A stretch of 64,000 nucleotides of DNA, taken from Marinifilum_A sediminis. GTDB taxonomy: Bacteria > Bacteroidota > Bacteroidia > Bacteroidales > Marinifilaceae. Shown here one piece after another: positions 41,358 to 48,856 of this stretch (its first letter is position 1; every line of letters begins with the position of its first letter). A model generated the notes under the pieces. That model worked only from the letters and a program-made list of their open reading frames with translations, made no database searches and was not told the origin of the DNA. Both the position numbers and the translations under genes were made by a program. The stretch spans positions 1-64,000 of the forward strand of contig CANMCX010000013.1 in NCBI GenBank assembly GCA_947496465.1. Reading direction: 5' to 3'.

Positions 41358-41377
41358 CAAATTTATTTGTAGCTGAA

Positions 41378-41968
41378 TTAATATTCTATTCCACTTTTAT
41401 AAATTGTTGATTTATCTGTGGGAAGTAATTTACCTCTAAACTTGATTTTACCACTTTTTGTAGTTGCATCAACATTCGCATCAGCATCATTATTGGAACT
41501 ACCTAAAGAGATGCGAACTTCAGCATTCAGAACAGATCCCATCACATTAAATGTGAGCAATAGATTGCCATTTTTATCTTCAATATATTCTTCGTTAGAA
41601 ATTTTGCCACTTACTGTAATTCCACCAAGTCCGTTTATACCATTGTGGTTGTTAAATGCTAGCTGAACTACGGCTTTTTTACCTTTTACAGAGATAAAGT
41701 TTAAGTTATCAGATACGTTTTTTGAATATCCTCGTTTATTATATAAGGTGTGAGCTTCTAAAACAAAGTCTAGATCTTTAAGTGCCTGATAGGCTTCTTT
41801 ATGTCTGGCTTCTTCATATAGTTTTCTTTCTGCCTTTCGTTTCGCTTTCTTCTCTTTTCTAAGTTCTTTTTTCTCTTCTTTACTGAGTTGTTTTTCTTGA
41901 GCAAAACTAGTGGAGAAATTTGTTAATCCCAATGCAATAATAATTGCCGTTGTAAGTATTGTCTTCAT
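41378..41968 (-). CDS. DUF4251 exported protein
   Basis: The 196-aa protein has a signal peptide (to about residue 23). A lysine/glutamate-rich helical linker (25-55) and a beta-rich domain (about 60-196) follow; the segments FVLEAHTLYNKRG, NFISVKGKKAVVQLAF, GLGGITVSGKI and VRISLGS are typical of DUF4251. The family is found in Bacteroidota envelopes and has no assigned activity. It is expressed alone, with its own terminator. Confidence 0.88.
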   Translation of the reverse strand: MKTILTTAIIIALGLTNFSTSFAQEKQLSKEEKKELRKEKKAKRKAERKLYEEARHKEAYQALKDLDFVLEAHTLYNKRGYSKNVSDNLNFISVKGKKAVVQLAFNNHNGINGLGGITVSGKISNEEYIEDKNGNLLLTFNVMGSVLNAEVRISLGSSNNDADANVDATTKSGKIKFRGKLLPTDKSTIYKSGIEY

Positions 41969-42104
41969 ATTTATATTTTTATCAGTTGATTTATTTTATA
42001 CTAATGCCGATTTATTGTTCGGACGTTAGGGGAAATGCAAGTAGTGTGCCAACTGAATGTGAACAAAACTTAAAAAGATTGAAAATAGGTTTAAAGACTA
42101 CGAT

Positions 42105-42554
42105 TTACGTTAGTTTATTTTTGTTTTCATATCGAGGTGGCTTGAACCATTCTTGATTGGATTTTCGTTTTTCACTTTTTGGAGAAAAACTAAGGTAAAA
42201 TGCCATCCACAAAATAAACAATACTAATGAGAAGGCAGTTAGTCGGTTAAAGTAAATGCCACGAAGATTGAATATTATTGAATCAGTAGGTTGTTTTGGA
42301 TGATAAAGAATAGTGAATTTTTTTCCTGTTGGCAGTTCAATATTTTCGGGTCCTTTTATGAGGTAAGTTTTTTCGTCAACTTCAAATTTAATGATGGAAT
42401 AGTAGGAGAACAATTGTCCCATCCTTTCTTTGTCGGTTTTAACGACAATTCCACTTGCTTTTTCACCATTAAGCAATAACTTCCAATTTCCATAAATGGG
42501 AATTAATAAAATTAGAATGGTAATAACACAAAAGCGGGTAGTTGAAACCTTCAT
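42105..42554 (-). CDS. DUF3592-like membrane protein
   Basis: The 149-aa protein has membrane helices at about residues 8-28 and 103-123. The intervening domain (GEKASGIVVKTDKERMG, YSIIKFEVDEKTYLIKG, GKKFTILYHPKQPTDSII) follows the DUF3592 pattern, a small beta-rich domain between two membrane segments. Function unknown. Lies alone between the DUF4251 and luxS genes, same strand, with a terminator separating it from luxS. Confidence 0.8.
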   Translation of the reverse strand: MKVSTTRFCVITILILLIPIYGNWKLLLNGEKASGIVVKTDKERMGQLFSYYSIIKFEVDEKTYLIKGPENIELPTGKKFTILYHPKQPTDSIIFNLRGIYFNRLTAFSLVLFILWMAFYLSFSPKSEKRKSNQEWFKPPRYENKNKLT

Positions 42555-42598
42555 GAGTTGTTTTTAATTGCAATTGCTTAAATTTATGAAAAATTAAG

Positions 42599-42632
42599 CA
42601 AAAAAAAGCTGTTACTTTTTATATGTAACAGC
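42599..42632 (-). terminator. Rho-independent terminator of mtnN-luxS
   Basis: GCTGTTAC (42608-42615) with GTAACAGC (42625-42632). On the minus strand a long T-run (42607-42599) follows, 25 bases after the luxS stop. Confidence 0.92.
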
Positions 42633-42656
42633 CTTCTCGAAATATTTTTAGCTTTA

Positions 42657-43136
42657 CTATTGAGGGTAAGAAAGGTTCTCATCTTGTAAGTTAGAAAGAA
42701 CTTCTTTTCTGTATTTGTCTGATTCCCATTTGGCAACAGTTAAATCATGACTCACATAATTCCCACATTCAATTTTATTTGTTCCTGGTATTTCACCTTC
42801 AAACTCAGCCATAAAATCGAACATTTCTTTGGTAAGATCAATAATATTCTTTGATTCTAAATCGCCGTGTAAGATAATATAGAATCCTGTTCTACAGCCC
42901 ATTGGTCCAAAGTAGATCGTTTTGTCCGACCATTCCTTGTGGTTTCTCAAGAATGTTGCTCCCAAGTGCTCCATGGTGTGCATTGCAGGAATGTCCATTG
43001 CAGGTTCCTGATTTGCTAATTTTGTTCTGATATCAAAAGTGGTAATTGTTTCAGCACCTACGGTATCTTGACGAGAAACATATATTCCACGCTTTAGTTT
43101 GTTGTGATCTACTGTAAAGCTTGCTATTTTTTCCAT
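42657..43136 (-). CDS. luxS: S-ribosylhomocysteine lyase LuxS
   Basis: The 159-aa enzyme is of normal family length. Metal ligands are His 53 and His 57 (HTMEH) and Cys 124 (IECGNY); Cys 81 (MGCRTGFY) is the catalytic cysteine. It splits S-ribosylhomocysteine to homocysteine and DPD, the precursor of autoinducer-2. It lies 14 bases after mtnN, which makes its substrate, so the two form an operon for S-adenosylhomocysteine recycling. The genes next in the divergent direction include the SAM-using OvoA. Confidence 0.97.
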   Translation of the reverse strand: MEKIASFTVDHNKLKRGIYVSRQDTVGAETITTFDIRTKLANQEPAMDIPAMHTMEHLGATFLRNHKEWSDKTIYFGPMGCRTGFYIILHGDLESKNIIDLTKEMFDFMAEFEGEIPGTNKIECGNYVSHDLTVAKWESDKYRKEVLSNLQDENLSYPQ

Positions 43137-43150
43137 AATTTCTTTTTTTT

Positions 43151-43849
43151 CTAGTTTCCCAATTCGTTTGTCATTTCCACAACCATTTTGGCTGAGTTTA
43201 TTGCTGCTGTTTCGACAAACTCTTCATATTCTACAGCATTTTCCTGACCTGCAATATCCGAAATTGATCGGATAACTACAAAAGGAATTTGAAAGCGATG
43301 ACAGGTTTGTGCAATGGCAGCACCTTCCATTTCCACAGCTTCGGCATCAGGAAACATATTCTTTATTTTCTTGGTGGCATCGGCATTGTTCATGAACTGA
43401 TCACCAGTCAGAATGCTTGCTTTCTTGGTTTTTAAATCGGTCAATCGGTGAATGCACTTGTCAGCTAAATCGATTAGTTTTTCATCTGCAATAAAACTTT
43501 CTGGCATTCCGGGAACCTGACCGTGTTTGTAGCCAAAAACGGTACAATCCATATCATGATGAATTACCTGAGTTGAGATTACAATATCACCAACGGTTAA
43601 GTCACCAGGAAATCCACCTGCAGCACCTGTGTTGATTACAAAATCAGGATTGAAATTGTCGATCATTAAAGCTGCACCAATAGCGGCATTTACCTTACCA
43701 ATTCCTGATTGCAATAAAACAACTTCTGCTCCGTTTAAATTGCCAGTATAAAAGACGAATCCGCCTATTTTTTGTTCATTTTTATTGGCTAATAGAGCTC
43801 GAAGTTTTACTACTTCGATTTCCATAGCACCTATTATTCCTACTTTCAT
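43151..43849 (-). CDS. mtnN: 5'-methylthioadenosine/S-adenosylhomocysteine nucleosidase
   Basis: The 232-aa protein is the same length as E. coli MtnN. ATG 43849 (MKVGIIGAMEIE) is chosen over an upstream in-frame start at 43909, which would add 20 residues not found in the family. Catalytic Glu 12 and Asp 198 (RSISDIAG) are present, as is the substrate loop AVEMEGAA. It removes adenine from SAH and MTA. Operon with luxS. On the minus strand TAACTTTG (43914-43907) is a good -7 box, giving a leader of about 50 bases. Confidence 0.96.
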   Translation of the reverse strand: MKVGIIGAMEIEVVKLRALLANKNEQKIGGFVFYTGNLNGAEVVLLQSGIGKVNAAIGAALMIDNFNPDFVINTGAAGGFPGDLTVGDIVISTQVIHHDMDCTVFGYKHGQVPGMPESFIADEKLIDLADKCIHRLTDLKTKKASILTGDQFMNNADATKKIKNMFPDAEAVEMEGAAIAQTCHRFQIPFVVIRSISDIAGQENAVEYEEFVETAAINSAKMVVEMTNELGN

Positions 43850-43906
43850 AATCTTATAGTACCAAGTAATGGTATCATATAAACGATACGCGATTTTATT
43901 GATTTG

Positions 43907-43914
43907 CAAAGTTA
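43907..43914 (-). promoter_or_regulatory. -7 promoter element of mtnN-luxS
   Basis: TAACTTTG on the minus strand matches TAnnTTTG exactly. The downstream leader has short inverted pairs (GTATC..GATAC, TACC..GGTA) but no riboswitch pattern I recognise. Confidence 0.5.
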
Positions 43915-44054
43915 GTAAACAAACCGCTTTTTTAGCATCTTGGGATGCAATAAAAGTTGATATTCTATATTTATGTGAGTATAATCCATATGCTGAAGAT
44001 TAGTATTAGATATTTTAATTAGATTTATATTCCAATAATAAAATATTATAAAGA

Positions 44055-45002
44055 ATGACGTTAAAACAGCTTGAGTATGCAATTGCATTGGGTAATTTGG
44101 GTAGTTATGGTCGGGTAGCAAAATCGATGGGGGTTTCGCAGCCAGCTGTAAGTTTGCAAATTCAGGCATTGGAAGAGGAGTTGGGAATAAAGTTGTTTGA
44201 CAGAAACACGAAACGTGTTGAAGCTACTGTTAATGGTGCTTTGTTCTTGCAGAAAGCACAATCTTTACTAACCGAATCGAAACATTTAGAGGATTTTGCC
44301 CTTCAACTTTCTGAGGAAGTTCAGGGAGATTTATGTCTGGGTATTATTCCAACCTTATCGCCTTTTTTAGTTCCTTTGTTTGTTGATGAACTCAACAAAA
44401 GATATCCGAAAATTAATTTGAGAATTAAAGAGGCTATTACCGAGGAGATATTGCAAGGTGTGAAAGATGGTAGTTTGCATGGAGGAATTATTTCAACTCC
44501 AATTCAATCGAAAAGCAATGTTGAAATTCAGCCCATCTTTTACGAAAGATTTTATTTGTATATTTCAGATAGACATGAGCTGTTTAAATTGGATAAGATT
44601 GCAGTGAAAGAGATCGATTTTAATGATATCTGGATGCTTAAAGAGGGGAACTGTTTTATGGATCAGGTAACCAATATTTGTGCAGTTGATTTTCAAAAGA
44701 ATGGTTCTTTAATCTACGAAAGTAACAATATTGATGCCTTAAGGAGGATAGTGGAATATAAGGGAGGAATAACCTTTATGCCGGAATTGGCAACGCTTAC
44801 CATTCCTGCCGATCAGGAAGAGATGTTGAAAGATATTAATGGGATAGAAAAAGTTCGGGAGGTCAGTTTGATTCACCTTAAGAGTGAGGTGAGAAGGAAT
44901 TTGTTGAATTCAGTCATGGAAACCATTCAGGATAGTATTCCCAAGCACATGTTGAGTAAGGAAAAGAAGGAGATTGTAAAAACTAATTTTGTTGAGAAAT
45001 GA
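44055..45002 (+). CDS. oxyR: LysR-family peroxide regulator OxyR
   Basis: The 315-aa protein has an N-terminal LysR HTH (about 1-60: TLKQLEYAIALGNLGSYGRV, GVSQPAVSLQIQALEEELGI) and a substrate-domain fold. Cys 200 and Cys 209 lie in KEGNCFMDQVTNICA with the same C-x8-C spacing as the redox pair Cys 199/208 of E. coli OxyR (EDGHCLRDQAMGFC). This supports true peroxide sensing through a disulfide. It overlaps the next gene by four bases (ATGA), and ovoA follows. Divergent from mtnN-luxS with 205 bases between. Confidence 0.94.
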   Translation: MTLKQLEYAIALGNLGSYGRVAKSMGVSQPAVSLQIQALEEELGIKLFDRNTKRVEATVNGALFLQKAQSLLTESKHLEDFALQLSEEVQGDLCLGIIPTLSPFLVPLFVDELNKRYPKINLRIKEAITEEILQGVKDGSLHGGIISTPIQSKSNVEIQPIFYERFYLYISDRHELFKLDKIAVKEIDFNDIWMLKEGNCFMDQVTNICAVDFQKNGSLIYESNNIDALRRIVEYKGGITFMPELATLTIPADQEEMLKDINGIEKVREVSLIHLKSEVRRNLLNSVMETIQDSIPKHMLSKEKKEIVKTNFVEK

Positions 45003-45316
45003 TTGAAAAGACAATAAAACCACCCTATTATGCTGTTATCTTTTCATCCCTGAGATCGGAAGGTGATAATGGTTATTCTGAAATGGCTGATACAATGATA
45101 GAATTGGCTCACACACAACCCGGCTTTTTAGGTGTTGAATCGGCACGGGAAGAATTGGGAATAACAGTGTCTTACTGGGAAAGTCTTGATTCAATTAAGA
45201 GATGGCAAGCACATCCGGCACATCAAATTGCTCAAAACAGGGGCAAAGAAGAGTGGTACAAGAGTTATTCAGTTAGAATTTGTAAGGTGGAATCGGAAAC
45301 TTTTTTCGAAAAATAG
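44999..45316 (+). CDS. Antibiotic biosynthesis monooxygenase (ABM) domain protein
   Basis: The 105-aa dimeric ferredoxin-like fold protein has the ABM-family features YYAVIFSSLR, MIELAHTQPGFLGVESAREE and ISYW-type strand VSYWESLDSIKRWQAHPAH. Members oxidise small molecules or degrade heme, and many have no known substrate. The start overlaps the oxyR stop, indicating translational coupling. A role in oxidative stress follows from context only. Confidence 0.85.
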   Translation: MIEKTIKPPYYAVIFSSLRSEGDNGYSEMADTMIELAHTQPGFLGVESAREELGITVSYWESLDSIKRWQAHPAHQIAQNRGKEEWYKSYSVRICKVESETFFEK

Positions 45317-45479
45317 AAAATGCATTGTTTTCTGCAATAGAACGATCATTTTATAATGGTTGTGTCAAGTGTTGGTGAAATGTTAATTCTTTCTTAAAAG
45401 CCATATCTGTAATTGAATGTCTTTGTTGAGCATGTATTTTTCGTTAACTTCATTATTGTTGACAAAAACACATGAAGTA

Positions 45480-47615
45480 ATGAAGAATACAATTAAAACA
45501 AAAGTATATCAGGATATTTTAGCTACCAAAACACCTATTTTGAATGAAGGATCGCCTCAGGAAAAAAGGGAGGAGATTTTAAACTACTTTAAGGCGACCT
45601 GGGAATTGGATGACAGACTGTACGACAGTTTGGTTGATGATAAAGCTTTTTATCTTCGTGCAGATCCACTGCGTCATCCTTTGATTTTTTACATCGGACA
45701 TACTGCTACTTTTTATATCAATAAACTGATTTTAGCTGGAATTATAAATGATCGTATCCACCCCAAATTTGAATCGATGTTTGCCGTAGGTGTAGATGAA
45801 ATGTCGTGGGATGATTTGAATGAACAACATTACGATTGGCCAGAGGTAAGTGAAGTTAAGGCGTACAGAGCTGAGGTGAAGGTGATGATGGAGAAGTTGA
45901 TACGAGAATTGCCTTTGCAAATGCCAATTGATTGGGAAACGGATTTTTGGGTGATTCTAATGGGAATTGAACATCAGAGAATTCATGTTGAAACGTCCTC
46001 GGTTTTGATTCGACAGTTGCCAATTGAGAAGGTGCAGAACATTGATCTGTTTAAAGTTTGCCAACAAACCCATATTGCACCTAAGAATGAATTGTTAAAA
46101 GTAGATTCGGGCAATGTAACTATTGGTAAAGATAGAAGCAATGCTTTGTATGGTTGGGACAATGAGTTTGGAAGCTATCAAACTGAAATCAAATCTTTTA
46201 ATGCATCTAAGTATTTGGTTTCGAATCAGGAGTTTATGGAGTTTGTAGAAGATGAGGCTTATGGGAATCAAAAATGGTGGACCGAAGAGGGATGGAATTG
46301 GGTGCAATACAAAAAATGTACCTATCCAATATTTTGGAAACAAGAGGAAAACCATTGGAAACTTAGGCTGATGAGTGAGGAGATTGCTCTTCCAATGGAT
46401 TGGCCTGTTGAGGTCAATTATCTGGAAGCGAAAGCATTTTGCAATTGGAAATCTGCGAAGACAGGAAAAAGCTTACGTATGCCAAGTGAGGCGGAATACT
46501 ATTTGTTGAGAGATCAGGCTGGAATTGATGATCAGCCTTATTGGGAGAAGGCACCGGGGAATATCAATTTGGAGCATTACGCTTCTTCTTGTCCGGTGAA
46601 TCGATTTGAAACGAATGGTTTCTATGATGTGATTGGTAATGTTTGGCAATGGACCGAAATGCCAATTTCCGGATTGGATGGATTTGAGATTCATCCGTTT
46701 TACGACGATTTTTCAACTCCTACCTTTGATGCCAAGCACAACCTGATTAAAGGAGGATCGTGGATATCCACAGGAAACCTGGCGATTCGTGATTCTCGTT
46801 ATGCTTTTCGTCGTCACTTTTTTCAGCACGCCGGATTCCGATATATCGAATCGGAAGAAGAGGTAGAGGTACAAGCTGATTATTATGAAACCGACGAGTT
46901 GGTGTCGCAATATTGTGAGTTTCAGTATGGAGAAAAGTACTTTGGTGTAGAAAATTATGCCTTATCATGTATTGGTTTGATGAGTAAGTATTTAAAAGGT
47001 ATCAATAAAAGTACTGCTTTGGATTTGGGATGTGCAACCGGACGAATGACCTTTGAATTGGCAAAGCATTTTGATAAAGTAACGGGGCTAGATTTTTCGA
47101 CTCGCTTTATTCGAATTGGAACTCAGTTGAAAGAATCAGGAAAACTGAATTATTTAAGAAGGGAAGAAGGAAAACTGAACACTTTTAAGGAGTTTAAACT
47201 GACGGACTTCGATTTGGATCACTCGCGAGAGAAGGTGGAATTCTTCCAAGCAGATGCTTGTAATCTGAAAACTTTGTACTCTGGCTATGATCTTGTTTTT
47301 GCAGGTAACCTGATCGATCGACTGTATGATCCGAAGAAATTCTTAAGTGAGATTCCAGATAGGATAAATGCTGGGGGAATTCTGGTAATTACATCTCCTT
47401 ATACCTGGCTAGAGGAATTTACCGAGATGGAACAATGGGTTGGTGGATATCGAAAGGATGGCGAGCCGTATACTACTTTTGATGGCTTGAAAGATCTGTT
47501 GTCGAATCGGTTTGAACTGCTGGAAGAACCATCGGATGTTCCTTTTGTAATTCGGGAAACTTCGAGGAAGTATCAGCATACGATAGCGCAAATGACGATT
47601 TGGAGAAAGAAATGA
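45480..47615 (+). CDS. ovoA: Ovothiol synthase OvoA (5-histidylcysteine sulfoxide synthase / N-methyltransferase)
   Basis: The 711-aa protein starts at ATG 45480; an in-frame start at 45417 adds a non-family leader. Three domains fit OvoA. The DinB-like N-terminus (about 20-185) has the iron-binding HX3HXE motif in EHQRIHVE (His 165, His 169, Glu 171). The FGE/sulfatase-modifying-type centre (about 205-455) has SLRMPSEAEYYLL and NLIKGGSWISTGN. The class I methyltransferase C-terminus (about 480-711) has SAM motif LDLGCATGRM (514-523). OvoA joins cysteine to histidine using O2 and iron, then methylates 4-mercaptohistidine, giving ovothiol A, a peroxide scavenger. Position after oxyR fits that role; SAH released could be recycled by the adjacent mtnN-luxS. 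The later lyase step (OvoB) is not seen here. Confidence 0.94.
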   Translation: MKNTIKTKVYQDILATKTPILNEGSPQEKREEILNYFKATWELDDRLYDSLVDDKAFYLRADPLRHPLIFYIGHTATFYINKLILAGIINDRIHPKFESMFAVGVDEMSWDDLNEQHYDWPEVSEVKAYRAEVKVMMEKLIRELPLQMPIDWETDFWVILMGIEHQRIHVETSSVLIRQLPIEKVQNIDLFKVCQQTHIAPKNELLKVDSGNVTIGKDRSNALYGWDNEFGSYQTEIKSFNASKYLVSNQEFMEFVEDEAYGNQKWWTEEGWNWVQYKKCTYPIFWKQEENHWKLRLMSEEIALPMDWPVEVNYLEAKAFCNWKSAKTGKSLRMPSEAEYYLLRDQAGIDDQPYWEKAPGNINLEHYASSCPVNRFETNGFYDVIGNVWQWTEMPISGLDGFEIHPFYDDFSTPTFDAKHNLIKGGSWISTGNLAIRDSRYAFRRHFFQHAGFRYIESEEEVEVQADYYETDELVSQYCEFQYGEKYFGVENYALSCIGLMSKYLKGINKSTALDLGCATGRMTFELAKHFDKVTGLDFSTRFIRIGTQLKESGKLNYLRREEGKLNTFKEFKLTDFDLDHSREKVEFFQADACNLKTLYSGYDLVFAGNLIDRLYDPKKFLSEIPDRINAGGILVITSPYTWLEEFTEMEQWVGGYRKDGEPYTTFDGLKDLLSNRFELLEEPSDVPFVIRETSRKYQHTIAQMTIWRKK

Positions 47616-48856
47616 TGGTTCAGCTCGTTCCTTGCTTCACGGAATTTCTTTTTCATGTTTTGTCCTTAAGCCGGATGGGCTCTTCATTTTTGGCTTGACC
47701 CAAAAACGAAGCAAAAAAGTCAAGGCTGCATTAAAAACATCATGATTCTTATTGCAATACCCAAGTGCGGTCGGGTGATCTGTGAACAAGTTCTCAGCTT
47801 CCCGATCTTACTAAGGTCTTGCTTCAATTCTAATGATATTTTTCATGATGTCGTAAGGAAATACTTCTTTTTATTCTTGCGGTTTTCTCCACTTGATTTT
47901 TATCTGATGCGGGTCGTGGGTTTATTTGGAAATTACGGAAGTATATTGATATTTTGTTAGGTGATAAACTTTGAACAGAGCTTGTAGTGGGATTTGATTG
48001 CTCTGTGGGTGTCGATTGGAAAGCGTAAATTTATTTTTTGTTGCTTTAACACATCCTTTGGCTAAGCAATACCCGTGAGCGACTTTAAACACATTTGTAC
48101 TGCTTAGCTTTCAGACATAATTGCACAATACTTAAATTTCCATCCTAAAATTTTATTTGATACTATATCCTAGTATTGTTTACTTGTACACATTATGAAA
48201 TTAGAAAAACATTATTAACAAAACAAAATAATTTTAATAAATTTTCATTTGTTTGTTGATAATAATATTGTGCTTTATTCGATTTTATTAGCACTAAGAC
48301 TGTATTACAGTATTTCGATTATTTGATTATTTAGAATTAATCAAAATATGATGGAGGGTTAAAATGAACTAATTTCATTCGAAAGGATTGAAATTTGCAT
48401 GAGCGATTCTAATTTGATGATAAAAAGAAGTTTGAGTGTTGTTAATGCATGATTGATTGGAGTAATTCTACCTCTAAATTGCTATTTTGTTGGCAGTGTA
48501 ATAATCGTTTTGTGAGTTGTTGTGTAGATTAAAATACTAATATTTACTCTGCTTTTTAATTTAACGGCATAAGTTGTGCGTAAGACTTGTTTTTATAGAC
48601 AATAAACTAAGCATAAAATTTGAATGTGTGATTTGGGATTGCTACATTTGAAAAGCTCGCAAAGAAGGTGGGAAAAGTGAAAAAGTAGAAAGGTTAGAAG
48701 GAGAAAGTGCGCTTGTTGTAAATGTGTGATGAGAGGGAGACTTTTTGGCTGGCGTACTAGAGATAGAATAAAGAATTTAATCAGTTAAGGTGTGTAAAAT
48801 GTATGGGGTGTTATGCACATGCTAGTAACAAATAAAACAAACACGAAAGTCTATTT
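47616..48856. other. 1.24-kb stretch without a credible gene
   Basis: A 72-codon plus-strand ORF at 47742-47960 has a cysteine-rich, hydrophobic, unnatural composition and no good start context, so I do not call it. The first 130 bases hold an imperfect inverted pair near TTGGCTTGACCCAAAAACG (47690-47708) and AAAAAAGTCAAGGC (47713-47726); I believe I have seen this segment dispersed in related genomes (recollection only). The rest is low-complexity AT-rich DNA. A good promoter lies at 48619-48650. Confidence 0.5.
48619..48650 (+). promoter_or_regulatory. Bacteroidota-type promoter for the S41 peptidase gene
   Basis: TTTG (48619-48622), a 20-base spacer and TACATTTG (48643-48650) match the TTTG / TAnnTTTG consensus in both boxes. 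The start site would be near 48657, giving an unusually long 200-base leader. Confidence 0.65.

Noticed and set aside
47742..47960. 72-codon ORF as a gene
   Set aside because: Cys- and Phe-rich composition, no credible start region, and overlap with a repeat-like segment.
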